From NCBI RefSeq assembly GCF_019800885.1, contig NZ_JAHVKE010000001.1, positions 1,364,001-1,428,000 of the forward strand: DNA of 64,000 nt, written 5' to 3'. This document shows, one piece after another, positions 36,370-45,570 of this stretch. Origin of the DNA: Maritalea mobilis (GTDB lineage: Bacteria > Pseudomonadota > Alphaproteobacteria > Rhodobacterales > Rhodobacteraceae). The notes below the pieces were generated by a model. The model saw nothing but the letters and a program-made list of their open reading frames with translations, was not told where the DNA came from and searched no databases. The first letter of the stretch is position 1. Every line of letters starts with the position of its first letter. A program made the position numbers and the translations under genes.

Positions 36370-37002
36370 TCAAGCGTTGATGGAAATATTCTGGCCAAGC
36401 CAATACTCTTCATATTCTTGAAGAACCGTCTCAACGGGGCCAATGATCCGATACGTCTCGTCTTGCGCAGCATCTTGTGCAACCTGAAGCGCTTCGCAAG
36501 CTTCAGCTTCGCTCATGGATGGGGTCAAGACTTCGGAAATCTTGGCAGCCGTCCAATGCTCGAGGCAGTCCACAACCTGAATGTTTTTGTCGATCCAATC
36601 AGCGCTCTGAATGAAATCCTCCATGCGGTTGTGCAATTCTTCCAAGAGCTCCTCACCCTGCTCATTCAGTGAGAGGTAGCTGCCATTGAAGTCCGGCTCA
36701 TCCGAACGGCACCGGCCCGTCTCGTTGATCTTGCGCCCAAGCGGCGCCAGGCCTTCAAGGAAGCGATGTACGCCTTCCACGTCGACAGCACAGCCGAAGA
36801 TTGCTCCGGCACCAAAATGGGTGGTGAGCGGAAGCAGTGAAGGCGCCTTGCAAACGCCGAAGCAATGTTCGGAATGGAAGAAATCCATAGACGGCACGTC
36901 ACTGTCGGGCGCCAGATAGCAGGAAATCGCCAAGCCGGTGGAAATGTCCTCCGGCTCAAGGACCTTACCAGCCTCTGCATTAGTGTGTTCCGACCTTTTC
37001 AT
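36370..37002 (-). CDS. Acidic protein of unknown function
   Basis: Protein of 210 residues, strongly acidic with Asp and Glu throughout (EELLEELHNRMEDF, then QEYEEYWLGQ). No signal peptide, membrane segment or recognised motif is seen; the reading frame is intact and free of low-complexity runs. It is divergent from the winged-helix gene at 37035, so a shared promoter of about 33 bases must serve both. It may be a small regulator or antitoxin-like protein, but nothing in the sequence proves this. Confidence 0.6.
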   Translation of the reverse strand: MKRSEHTNAEAGKVLEPEDISTGLAISCYLAPDSDVPSMDFFHSEHCFGVCKAPSLLPLTTHFGAGAIFGCAVDVEGVHRFLEGLAPLGRKINETGRCRSDEPDFNGSYLSLNEQGEELLEELHNRMEDFIQSADWIDKNIQVVDCLEHWTAAKISEVLTPSMSEAEACEALQVAQDAAQDETYRIIGPVETVLQEYEEYWLGQNISINA

Positions 37003-37034
37003 CTCACATGCCCTCTCTCGTAGTCAATGAGTGA

Positions 37035-37976
37035 TTGTTTTTGATTGTCCATAAAGGGAATCTGAACGTCAAGTCGTTATTGTATGTCGAACATGGATCG
37101 TGTACGGATTTCTGCGTCCGCGCTTTGAATGAGGGGGGATCCGCCTTCTTTTTTTTCTTCTCCTGGCCATGCTCCGATGATTTCGAAAGCAGCGAGTTTC
37201 GCGACTTCTGCGCGGCCTGTTACCGTACACATCGCCTGAGGCCGACACTTACGGTCGATGGATTGTTTGCACTTTTTTCGGTGGCGGCAGAGGCCCGGCA
37301 CACGACTTACGACGCGCTAGCCGCTAAGATGGACGCGCCGTATCCGTCTGTGGCAGTGCTCGCCGCGCAAATATCAGAGGGTCGTGGACGTCGGCGTGGG
37401 TTGAGGCTCCTCAAGCGGTTGCCTGGTTCGGATCGCAGGCAAATCCTCTTGGGCACGACGAAACTTGGGGGGGCCATCACGCGACGCTTTGCCTGCGCCG
37501 GCTCCAATCAAATTGACAGAACGGCCGTCCAAAACCGACTAAGGGACTCACTGCTGCCTGCGCTATCCGTGGCTCGCGAACACGCGCCGAACCTAACTCT
37601 CAGCACGTTTTGCGTTCTGTTGTTTATCGCAGAGCACGGTGCGGATTTTGGCGGCAAAGGACAAGCAGCCAACCTTATCTCCAAGAGCACGGGAATAGTG
37701 AACCTGCCCAAGCACTTCTCGATCTTGGCCGGCGGCAACACGGAAAAGCCAGGCCTAGGCCTCATCAAGATCGAGCAGCATAGCTTGGATCGTCGTATTG
37801 TCTTGCCTAGGCTTACCGACAAAGGTGTTTCCGTCGTGGCATCGATCGCAGCAGCACTACGCTCCAAAGAGCCAGCACCGATGCGCTTCCCAAAAGCGGA
37901 AAAGCTTCGTGAGGCCGATTGCCCGGAAGATGTGAAAGGGTTCGGCAAAGAGGATTTTGACGAAAAACGAATTTAG
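37035..37976 (+). CDS. Tandem winged-helix (MarR-like) protein
   Basis: Protein of up to 313 residues. Two similar winged-helix domains follow one another. The first has LTVDGLFALFSVAAEARHTT and LGTTKLGGAITRRFA, the second LTLSTFCVLLFIAEHGAD, QAANLISKSTGIVN and RIVLPRLTDKGVSVVASI. Each resembles MarR-type DNA-binding domains. It ends in a short charged tail. The first 50 codons include a T8 run (37149-37156) encoding five phenylalanines; the true start may lie after it. It is divergent from the acidic protein gene and may regulate it. Confidence 0.6.
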   Translation: MFLIVHKGNLNVKSLLYVEHGSCTDFCVRALNEGGSAFFFFFSWPCSDDFESSEFRDFCAACYRTHRLRPTLTVDGLFALFSVAAEARHTTYDALAAKMDAPYPSVAVLAAQISEGRGRRRGLRLLKRLPGSDRRQILLGTTKLGGAITRRFACAGSNQIDRTAVQNRLRDSLLPALSVAREHAPNLTLSTFCVLLFIAEHGADFGGKGQAANLISKSTGIVNLPKHFSILAGGNTEKPGLGLIKIEQHSLDRRIVLPRLTDKGVSVVASIAAALRSKEPAPMRFPKAEKLREADCPEDVKGFGKEDFDEKRI

Positions 37977-38416
37977 CGATCCAGCAACCAAGACTGACGA
38001 GGGGTCGCAAGCTGACACCGCAAGGCAGGCTCAGTGACCTCCCACGACAATCCAAGCAGGAAGGCGGCAGCGATATTGGAACGACAACTGTAATGTTTGA
38101 TCTCAGGATCATCTTCGCCCGCTTGCCCCGGCGAAAAGTACGTGCGCGCCGTCGTCTGTTGTACCTCGAAACCGCTCACCGGCCCTCGCGTCGATGACGG
38201 GGTTTTACCCCGCTGCGTGAGGTATCTTGCTATCCCATCGGTTTGCGCGGTGTTGAGCGGGCAATCTTCCCGTGATCAGGCCCATCTCCCGCCCTGATGC
38301 CGGACAAGGCCTACGAGTGATGCGCAGGCGTCCAGATGCGCCCAGCCTTCGCCTATCTGTTTGCCGCCACGGGCTTGGTTCACGCCGTCACACATTCTCG
38401 CAACGACCCGCCTGCC
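37977..38416. other. Gap without a supported gene
   Basis: A minus-strand frame at 37973-38179 (GTG start, 68 codons) has no recognised family and weak support. A short GGGG-TTTT-CCCC-like hairpin lies near 38198-38210. Nothing else is recognised. Confidence 0.5.
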
Positions 38417-38590
38417 CTACCCGGCGTCCTTCTGCTTCCGCGCGGCCTCCAGCCCCATCTCGATGAGCTTGCGTATGGCTTCGGTCTCGCTGTCGATGCG
38501 CTCATCGAAGCGGTAGTCACGGATCTGATCGGCCTGGTGCTGGCTCAGGCTGATCAGTTTCTTCACGGGGAACTGGGGCGGGCGACTCAT
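38417..38590 (-). CDS. Small ribbon-helix-helix DNA-binding protein
   Basis: Protein of 57 residues, MSRPPQFPVKKLISLSQHQ, then QIRDYRFDERIDSETEAIRK and LIEMGLEAARKQKD. The pattern is that of small RHH repressors or plasmid/toxin-antitoxin regulators. The ATG at 38590 follows GAGAGA. It is divergent from the gene at 38717, with an A/T-rich shared promoter region that holds a palindrome at 38640-38652, its likely operator. Confidence 0.75.
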   Translation of the reverse strand: MSRPPQFPVKKLISLSQHQADQIRDYRFDERIDSETEAIRKLIEMGLEAARKQKDAG

Positions 38591-38639
38591 CTTTTCTCTC
38601 TAGCATGCGCTTTTGTCGTTGACTAGCTATAATATATAT

Positions 38640-38652
38640 GCACAATATGTGC
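38640..38652. promoter_or_regulatory. Palindrome in divergent promoter region
   Basis: GCACA-ATA-TGTGC at 38640-38652 adjoins the A/T-rich segment at 38627-38640 that looks like a promoter core. It lies between the RHH gene and the gene at 38717 and is a plausible operator for the RHH protein. Confidence 0.5.
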
Positions 38653-38716
38653 GGGCAAGGCGGTGCGCCAACACCACCTCACCCTGACCACGCCAAATCT
38701 TCTGCGGAGATTCAAC

Positions 38717-39292
38717 ATGGCTGACTATGCTCTTAGCACGCCCCCGGGCGGCAGCGGAACCTGTTCCGCACATCCCCACCCTTCCCGTCTCATGCTGGCC
38801 TTCGGGCAGTTCCTCGACGCGGCCCATGACCTGATCGCCGCGGAGTGGGATCTCTGCGGACATTCCGGGCATGATCCGGCGGTCGATGCCTGGTTCCGCG
38901 CCGCCGAAGCCGCGCGCGCCCGTGTCCTCGAGATCATCGGATCCGCTCTCGATCTGCCCACCGACCAGCCCACCGACCAGCCGGATCAACCGGGCGACCG
39001 GCACCTGCGGACGGTCCTGCAGCTCTTCCGCACCGCCATGCTCTCCTCCGATCCCGACGAGATCGCACAGCTGCAGTGCCAGGTGACACAGATGCCTCAG
39101 CGCTTCCTTGCGCTTGGCGTCACGGGGGTGGACGGAGCCGTGAACCGGCTGGTCCTGCAAGGCCTCGACCGGCTCAGTGACTTCCTCCTGATCGAAGAGG
39201 ATATCCCCGAGCCGGTGATCGTGGCGCGCTCCGCCGAGGACGCCCACGTCGTTCCCCTGGCGGACATGGCCGAGGACGAACTGGTCTTCTGA
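38717..39292 (+). CDS. Protein of unknown function, first gene of AAA-protease module
   Basis: Protein of 191 residues from the ATG at 38717. It is helical, with a Asp/Gln-rich repeat (PTDQPTDQPDQPGD) near residue 80. No membrane segment or known domain is seen. Its end (EEDIPEPVIVARSAEDAHVV) is acidic. It is followed in the same direction by the GIY-YIG and FtsH-like genes with gaps of about 172 and 98 bases, and no terminator is seen between. The three are probably one transcription unit. Confidence 0.65.
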   Translation: MADYALSTPPGGSGTCSAHPHPSRLMLAFGQFLDAAHDLIAAEWDLCGHSGHDPAVDAWFRAAEAARARVLEIIGSALDLPTDQPTDQPDQPGDRHLRTVLQLFRTAMLSSDPDEIAQLQCQVTQMPQRFLALGVTGVDGAVNRLVLQGLDRLSDFLLIEEDIPEPVIVARSAEDAHVVPLADMAEDELVF

Positions 39293-39464
39293 TCCTTCCT
39301 GATCCGTAGGCGGGCGAAGGCCCCTGCCCGATGCGCCCCGCGCATCGGCCGAGGCCCGAGTCCATCTGCTCTCCTCCCTCGCGGGATTGTCCCGCCGTCC
39401 CGCCGCTGGCCCGTCCTGCGGCGCTCCCCCTCCCCTTGCCGTTCCCTCACCATGGAGCTTGCCC

Positions 39465-40547
39465 ATGACCACGCCTTTCTCGCACATCCCCTTCCCCGAC
39501 ACCCTCATGATCCAGCCGCCCGATCACGACACGCCGCTCTTCGTGCCGCCGCGCTCGCGCCATGTGGAGTTGGCCGACTGGGTCACTCTCTCCGATCCCA
39601 TCCCCGAAACCTGGCTGGAGGCCGCCTGTGCCAAGGGCTTCACCATCGATCGCCGGATCCGGGATCGCTACCACGTGGTGCTCACCTGCAAGAGTTGCGG
39701 TGCCCAGACCGTGGCCAAGGCCTACACCCTGATGTCCGGCCAGCCCCGTTGCGGCGGTTGCGCGCTGCAGACGATCGAGGCGAAGGCCGAGGCCGCGGGT
39801 CTCACCTTCCTGCGCCGCGATCCCGATCATCACGCCTACGGCATCTACCGCGCCTCCTGCGGCCATGAGTTGCGCCGTCAGTACAAGCTGGTAGACCGCG
39901 CCGCGGCCGGCAAGACCGGCATTCGCTGCGGCACCTGCCTGGCAGCGCTGGAAGACGAAGAGGCCTGTCGCCAGGGCTGGGAGCGAGTCGGTCCAGATCC
40001 CGAGGGCGATCCCAACTACCGGCTCTATCGCCACGGCTGCGGGCATGAGCAGCGCATCGCGCGGACCAACATGCACTGGGGACAGTGCGACTGCGCTTCC
40101 TGCGGATCGGGCTGGTCGGCGCGGCCGTCGCAGATCTATCTCGCACAGATCTCGCTGCCCGAGACCGGACTGCGCGTGGTGAAGCTCGGCTATAGCGGCA
40201 ACCCCGAGAAGCGCTTCCGCCATCAGCTCGGCCTGCCGCCGTCCGCCGAGGTCGAGATCCTGCGCCTCCTGCCGATGCCGACGGGGCACGACGCCTGCGC
40301 CGCCGAGCGCCGGGCCAATACCGCACTGGTACGCGCGCATCCGGACGCGGTCATCCAGCCAGAGGTCTATGCCGGACAGATCAACGTGGTCAGCGAGATC
40401 TACTGCCCGAGCATCCTGCCACGCATCCATGGCCTCATGGATGAGATCGCGGCGGATGTCGCCGGCGATGGCGCGGAGGCCGGGGAGCGCATCGACCCCG
40501 ACGCCGGAACGCAGATCCCGGCACGGCCCCTTCGGAAAACGGACTGA
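39465..40547 (+). CDS. GIY-YIG nuclease-type protein with zinc-ribbon repeats
   Basis: Protein of 360 residues. The C-terminal domain starts IYLAQISLPETGLRVVKLGY and contains KRFRHQLGLPP, a GIY-YIG/T5orf172-like fold (about 221-330). The N-terminal part holds three similar cysteine units: C75-x2-C78 with C96-x2-C99, then SCGHE with C155-x2-C158, then GCGHE with CDCASC near 208-213, a repeated zinc-ribbon pattern with CGH. This suggests DNA or RNA binding with targeted cutting. The second gene of the AAA-protease module. The ATG at 39465 was chosen over an upstream one at 39387, which crosses non-conserved sequence. Confidence 0.78.
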   Translation: MTTPFSHIPFPDTLMIQPPDHDTPLFVPPRSRHVELADWVTLSDPIPETWLEAACAKGFTIDRRIRDRYHVVLTCKSCGAQTVAKAYTLMSGQPRCGGCALQTIEAKAEAAGLTFLRRDPDHHAYGIYRASCGHELRRQYKLVDRAAAGKTGIRCGTCLAALEDEEACRQGWERVGPDPEGDPNYRLYRHGCGHEQRIARTNMHWGQCDCASCGSGWSARPSQIYLAQISLPETGLRVVKLGYSGNPEKRFRHQLGLPPSAEVEILRLLPMPTGHDACAAERRANTALVRAHPDAVIQPEVYAGQINVVSEIYCPSILPRIHGLMDEIAADVAGDGAEAGERIDPDAGTQIPARPLRKTD

Positions 40548-40645
40548 GCCTTTCCCCTGCTCCGTCCCGGCGATCTCCATCCCGCCGGGGCGGACCCCAA
40601 CTCCCCCCTCGCCAATCCCGAACCGCCAAACCCGTGAGGTGCCCC

Positions 40646-42970
40646 ATGTTCCAGTCCACCGTCCCGCATGACCTCCCCCACCAGCACGATGTCCCCGACC
40701 CCGCGACGCTCTCTCCGTCTCAACCGGATGCCGCGACCTGGATCGCCTGTGCCGAGGACATGCTCGACCGGCTCGCCCGCTCCGCGCAATGCTACCTGAG
40801 CTTTGTCGAAGCCGACGCCGGACTGGACAACGCGGCGGAGGACGATGGTGCGAGCGGCGACCCCAGCGCGGAAGAGGACGGGGAAGACACCGCCACCGCT
40901 CGGCCCACACCAGCGCCCAGCGAGGCGTCCAGCGCGCCCCGCGACGAACACGACGAGACAAGCGACTGGGACCATCCCGAGGAAGAGATGAGACCGGAGG
41001 ACCTCGATCTCCTCTCGGATCCCGAGCCCCATCTCGACCCCGCGCCCGTGCCACTGGCCGAGGCGCTGGACCCGCGCGCGGGGCTCAGGCCCAAGCCGCT
41101 CCATGCGCTCCTGATCCTGCGGCTGGCCCGCACGTTTGGCAGCGTCGCGGCCTTGCAGAAGCGCCTTTGCGCGCCCGGCGCCATCACCGCGCTCACCTTG
41201 GCCGAGGACGAGATGTCCGAGCTTTTGAGAGACATGCTCCCGACGTTTTTGATGCCAGCCAAGACCGCTCTGCTGCGCGAGGCGGTCTTGCAGGAGGAAA
41301 AACCCCGGTCGCGGGTGTTCCAGGACCTCACCAGTTCCCTGCGCAGCGCGTTGGAGATGCAGACGCCCATCATCCTGGTCGGGTCGCCCGGTCACGCAAC
41401 CGCCCGCCCCCTCGCGGAGTTGGCGCCGACCGTGCTGCCGCTCGCCCCGTTGGACCGGCCCCTCCTGTCTCATCTTCTCTTTCTTCTCCGGCCCGATCTC
41501 GGGCCTGTTCCCCCGGAGAATCTGCCCGGCGATTCCGATCTGGCGCGTCTCGCGCCCACGGCCCTGCTGCTTGCCTTGCGCACGCAGGACCGGGCGGACC
41601 TGCTCGCCCGCATCGCCGAGGCCGTGGCCCCGGCCCGTGAGACGCCCACCGCGGCAGGCCGCAGCCTCTCGGCCTTCCCCCTGCCGCCTGACGTGCGCTC
41701 GGCGGTCGAGCAGCTGCTTTGCGATCTGCGGGACTGGCGCGCGGGCGCCCTGCCCTGGAGCGACGTCTCGCGCGGGCTGCTGCTGACCGGCCCTCCGGGC
41801 AACGGCAAGACCGAGCTCGCGCGTCTCATCGCCCGCGAGGCCGGGATCGAGGTCCGCGCCGCCTCGCTGGCGCAGTTCCAGTCCTCCGGCGCGCGCGGCA
41901 ACGAGGTCATGCGCGAGATGCATCACTTCTTCGCCGAGGCCGCGGCGGCGGCGCCTTGCATCGCCTTCCTCGACGAGCTCGACGCCTTCGGCGACCGCGC
42001 GCGGCCGCGCGATCACAACAGCGCCTGGACCGACACTATCGTGGCGGGCCTTCTGGAATGCCTCGACGGGTTCGAGACGCAGGAGGGCGTCGTGACCCTG
42101 GCCGCGACGAACCAGCCGGCCAAGATCGACGCCGCGCTGCGCCGTCCCGGGCGCTTCGACCGGGTTCTCTATCTCGGCCCGCCGTCGCCCGAGCTGATGG
42201 CGCAAGCCATCGGCTGGCATCTCTTCCCCGATCTGCCAGCGGCAGATCTGACTTCACCCGCCAAACAGGCCCTCGGCATGACCGGCGCAGAGGTCGCGGC
42301 CCTTGTTCGTGCCGCCCGCGCAAGGGCCCGGCAGGCGAACCGGGCCCTCACGCTCGAGGATCTGCAGGCCGCGCTGGACGACATCCGCCCGCCGCTCGAG
42401 CCCTGCACCCGCCATCGCGTGGCCATCCATGAATGCGGGCATGCGCTGGCGGCCCACGCCACCGGTCACGGCACACCGAAGCTCATCGCCTTGCACGCTC
42501 AAGGCGGCACCACCGAGGCGCTGGAAACCCGCGGCGTCCGCGGCCGCCCAGAAATCGAGGCGGCCCTCGTCACGCTCATGGCCGGCCGCGCCGCGGAAAA
42601 ACTGGCCTTCGGGAACGCTTCGACCGGCGCGGGCGGATCCGAGGAGAGCGACCTCGCGCTGGCCACCACGCTGGCCGCGAGCCTCGAGCTCAGCTGGGGC
42701 CTCGGCGACACCCGCCTCTGGCGCGCCTCGCCCGAAGAGGCCGTGGACCACCTGCGCCTTGACCCCGTCCTGCGCGCCCGCGTCGACGGGCATCTCTCAA
42801 AGGCGGAGATCGCGGCGGTCAAGCTGCTTAAGGAGCGGAGGGAGGCGTTGGAGCGGATGGCAGAGGCGCTGGTGGAGAAGACGGTGTTGAAAGAGGGCGA
42901 GTTGGAGAAATGGGTGGGACGATCGGCCAGAACAGGGTCACAGGCAGATGAAGGCTGCGCGGGCGCTTAA
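40646..42970 (+). CDS. Soluble FtsH-like AAA metalloprotease
   Basis: Protein of 774 residues. An acidic, disordered segment at about 58-135 is followed by an all-helical region, then the AAA domain with Walker A GPPGNGKT (382-389) and Walker B FLDELDAFGD (441-450), SRH with ALRRPGRFDR, and the M41 peptidase with HECGH (595-599) and D669 in GSEESDLALA. The FtsH zinc ligands are present, but no transmembrane segment is seen, so it is a cytosolic relative. It could degrade specific substrates under control of its neighbours. It ends 162 bases before tRNA-Ser. Ribosome site GTGAGG before the ATG at 40646. Confidence 0.85.
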   Translation: MFQSTVPHDLPHQHDVPDPATLSPSQPDAATWIACAEDMLDRLARSAQCYLSFVEADAGLDNAAEDDGASGDPSAEEDGEDTATARPTPAPSEASSAPRDEHDETSDWDHPEEEMRPEDLDLLSDPEPHLDPAPVPLAEALDPRAGLRPKPLHALLILRLARTFGSVAALQKRLCAPGAITALTLAEDEMSELLRDMLPTFLMPAKTALLREAVLQEEKPRSRVFQDLTSSLRSALEMQTPIILVGSPGHATARPLAELAPTVLPLAPLDRPLLSHLLFLLRPDLGPVPPENLPGDSDLARLAPTALLLALRTQDRADLLARIAEAVAPARETPTAAGRSLSAFPLPPDVRSAVEQLLCDLRDWRAGALPWSDVSRGLLLTGPPGNGKTELARLIAREAGIEVRAASLAQFQSSGARGNEVMREMHHFFAEAAAAAPCIAFLDELDAFGDRARPRDHNSAWTDTIVAGLLECLDGFETQEGVVTLAATNQPAKIDAALRRPGRFDRVLYLGPPSPELMAQAIGWHLFPDLPAADLTSPAKQALGMTGAEVAALVRAARARARQANRALTLEDLQAALDDIRPPLEPCTRHRVAIHECGHALAAHATGHGTPKLIALHAQGGTTEALETRGVRGRPEIEAALVTLMAGRAAEKLAFGNASTGAGGSEESDLALATTLAASLELSWGLGDTRLWRASPEEAVDHLRLDPVLRARVDGHLSKAEIAAVKLLKERREALERMAEALVEKTVLKEGELEKWVGRSARTGSQADEGCAGA

Positions 42971-43132
42971 CACCTGACTTGGCGCGTCAGCGGTATGAAG
43001 ATAGAATAAAGTCGCTGCGATTGCGATTAAGGATGGAAGAGCAGGTCTGGTGCCAAATGCTACCCCGCTCGCTACCCTAAATCGAAGTCGCGGAGAAAAA
43101 CCACTATTCTACAACCACATAGAAGGAGCAAG

Positions 43133-43222
43133 TGGCGGAGGAGGTGGGATTCGAACCCACGGTACGCTTTCACGCACGCCGGTTTTCAAGACCGGTGCAT
43201 TCGACCACTCTGCCACTCCTCC
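43133..43222 (-). tRNA. tRNA-Ser (TGA anticodon)
   Basis: A 90-base serine tRNA with the CCA end encoded (43133-43135 on the minus strand). The acceptor arm GGAGGAG pairs with CTCCTCC, and the anticodon stem CCGGT/ACCGG encloses the loop CTTGAAA, giving anticodon TGA. The long variable arm is typical of serine. Its 3' end faces the accessory region to the left, the usual side for site-specific integration into a tRNA gene. Confidence 0.95.
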
Positions 43223-43424
43223 GGGCTCATCGGGCGGGCCGAAAACTCCCTTAGCCGCGCCGATGCGATTCTGAAAGGCAACACTGTGCGCACAGGCGAC
43301 GCAGCGGCTTTTCAGAACGCCTTCCAGGTTGTATGATCTTGAAAAAAGGCAGGCACCCGTGCGCAAAGCACGATCAATAACAACACGTGCGACACGCACG
43401 GACCGAGCGCGGAAAGAGCAGTAC

Positions 43425-44312
43425 ATGACCCGTAATACCCCCCTCCCGCACCGGGCCCGGCTTGGGCTGATCCTATGCACCGTCGTGGCGCTTGGCGCCT
43501 GTTCCGAGACGGGCGAGTTCTCCTTCGGCTCCCGCAACGCCGACGCGGATGGCCCCGCGGCCATCGGCGCCACGCGCCTGATCGAGCGCGATGTCGAAGC
43601 CCCCGAGGTTTTCCAGGTCACCGACCAGGGTCTTTGGGATGGCCGCCCCTCGCTTGGCGGGGTCTGGGTTGCGCATCCCGACGCCACCGACCCCGAGCGT
43701 GTCATCATCCGCAACGAGGAGAACGGCCGTTTCGTCATCGGCGCGCTGTTCCGTCGCGAACGCGAAAACCCCGGCCCGATCATCCAGATCTCGTCGGATG
43801 CGGCGGCGGCGCTCGAAATCCTTGCCGGCGATCCCGCGACGATCCAGGTGACGGCGCTGCGCCGCGAAGAGGTCGAGGAGCCCGACCCCGATTCCATGGC
43901 CTCGGCCGACCCCGAGGCCGCCGCGCTGCCCGAGGGAGAGGCGCCCGCGACCCTGGCCGCCGCGGCGATCACCGCCGAACCGCTCGACCCGATTGCCGAA
44001 ATGGCCTCGGGCGCGATTGCCGAAAGCGAAGCCGCCATCCCCGCGCCAACGCCCGCATCCCTGCCAACCGGCTCGGCCCTAGACCGGCCTTTCGTCCAGA
44101 TCGGCATCTTCTCTGTGCAGGAAAATGCCAACAACACCGCTCAGGCCTTGCGCAACGTGGGACTTGTGCCCACCATCTACGATCAGGAGAGCAACGGCCG
44201 CCGCTTCTGGCGGGTGGTTGTCGGTCCGGCGCCCACCGCCTCGGATCGCGCCGCCGTTCTTGAATCCGTGCGTGAACTCGGTTTCGAGGATGCTTATTTC
44301 GTGACGCGTTAA
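43425..44312 (+). CDS. SPOR-domain lipoprotein
   Basis: Protein of 295 residues. A lipoprotein signal (ILCTVVALGACSETG) is followed by a poorly conserved central part and a C-terminal SPOR domain (about 220-290: FVQIGIFSVQENANNTAQAL, then FWRVVVGPAPTASDRAAV). SPOR domains bind denuded peptidoglycan. It lies 18 bases before a D,D-carboxypeptidase gene, which supports a cell-wall role. The ATG at 43425 is chosen because the signal peptide starts there after GGAAAGA. Confidence 0.88.
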   Translation: MTRNTPLPHRARLGLILCTVVALGACSETGEFSFGSRNADADGPAAIGATRLIERDVEAPEVFQVTDQGLWDGRPSLGGVWVAHPDATDPERVIIRNEENGRFVIGALFRRERENPGPIIQISSDAAAALEILAGDPATIQVTALRREEVEEPDPDSMASADPEAAALPEGEAPATLAAAAITAEPLDPIAEMASGAIAESEAAIPAPTPASLPTGSALDRPFVQIGIFSVQENANNTAQALRNVGLVPTIYDQESNGRRFWRVVVGPAPTASDRAAVLESVRELGFEDAYFVTR

Positions 44313-44330
44313 CCGCCTGAAACGGATCAA

Positions 44331-45545
44331 ATGACAGCTGCCACATTTCGACACCCGATCCAGCGCGCCGCCGCAAGCCTTCTCGCGGCGGCGCTTCTCG
44401 TTCTGGCCTTCACGGCCGCAACCCTCGCCCAGGCCTTCGAGACCGAGGCGCGCGCCGCCTACGTGATCGACCACGGCACCGGGCAGGTGCTGCTGGCGCG
44501 CAATGCCGAGGACCCGCTGCCGCCGGCCTCCATGTCGAAGCTAATGACGCTTCTGATGACGTTCGAGGCCCTGGACGATGGGCGCCTGACGCTGGAAACC
44601 CGCCTGCCCGTCAGCCAGCACGCGATGGATTACGGTGGCTCGACGATGTTTCTCAACACCGCCGACCGCCCCACGGTCGAGGACCTGATCCGCGGCGTGA
44701 TCATCAACTCCGGCAATGACGCCTCCGCCGTGCTGGCCGAGGCGCTGTCGCCCGACGGGACCGAGGAAGGGTTCGCCAACCTGATGACGCAGCGCGCGCG
44801 GCAGCTTGGCATGATGAACTCCACCTTCCGCAATTCCAACGGCTGGCCCGCCGACGGCCATGTCATGTCGGTGCAGGATCTCGGCATCCTGGCCGAGCGG
44901 ATCATCACCGAGCACCCGGAATACTACACCTATTTCGCCGAGCGCGAGTTCGACTACGAAGGGCGCGCGCCGCAGAACCGGTTCAACCGCAACCCGATCC
45001 TCGGCATGGGGATCGGCGCGGACGGCCTCAAGACCGGGCACACGCAAGAGGCCGGCTACGGCCTTGTCGGCTCGGCCCAGCAGGGCAACCGCCGAGTGAC
45101 CTTCGTCATTTCCGGGTTGCCGTCCTCCGAAGCCCGCGCGCGCGAGTCCGAGCGCATCGTCAACTGGGCGTTCCGGCAGTTCGTCATGCGCGAAGTGGTC
45201 GAGGAAGGCACCGAGATCGCCCGTGCGCCCGTCTTCATGGGCACCGCCGAGACCGTGGGCCTTGCCCCCGCCGAGAGCGTCGAAATGCTGATCCCCGCCC
45301 TGCTCGATCCCGAGATCACGGCGGAGGTCACCTATACCTCGCCGCTTCCGGCACCGGTCATCGCTGGCGACGTGGTGGGCGAGTTGGTGATCCACCAGGG
45401 CGTGCGCGACCTCGAACGCCGGGTGCCGGTCGTCGCGACCGAGACCGTCGCGGCAGGGGGGCTGATGACCCGGCTGCGCACCGCGGCCCGCTCGGTCATG
45501 ACGCAGGTTCTGGGGCCGACGCCCGAACCGGCGGCCGGCAGCTGA
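44331..45545 (+). CDS. D-alanyl-D-alanine carboxypeptidase (PBP5-type)
   Basis: Protein of 404 residues with a signal peptide (LLAAALLVLAFTAATLAQA). The penicillin-binding motifs are S67-x2-K70 in PASMSK, SGN in INSGNDASA and KTG in LKTGHTQ. A C-terminal beta domain and a helical tail end it. It trims the terminal D-alanine from peptidoglycan stem peptides. It follows the SPOR gene and precedes tmk in the usual order for this group. Confidence 0.95.
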   Translation: MTAATFRHPIQRAAASLLAAALLVLAFTAATLAQAFETEARAAYVIDHGTGQVLLARNAEDPLPPASMSKLMTLLMTFEALDDGRLTLETRLPVSQHAMDYGGSTMFLNTADRPTVEDLIRGVIINSGNDASAVLAEALSPDGTEEGFANLMTQRARQLGMMNSTFRNSNGWPADGHVMSVQDLGILAERIITEHPEYYTYFAEREFDYEGRAPQNRFNRNPILGMGIGADGLKTGHTQEAGYGLVGSAQQGNRRVTFVISGLPSSEARARESERIVNWAFRQFVMREVVEEGTEIARAPVFMGTAETVGLAPAESVEMLIPALLDPEITAEVTYTSPLPAPVIAGDVVGELVIHQGVRDLERRVPVVATETVAAGGLMTRLRTAARSVMTQVLGPTPEPAAGS

Positions 45546-45570
45546 TCCGCCAGACAGGCGAGGCCAGGGT

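Noticed and set aside
37973-38179. 68-codon minus-strand frame
   Set aside because: GTG start with poor ribosome site and no family; kept only as a note in the gap entry.
39447-42220. Long minus-strand open frames (up to 606 codons) opposite the GIY-YIG and FtsH-like genes
   Set aside because: Opposite well-supported genes with catalytic motifs; composition is typical of antisense in GC-rich DNA.
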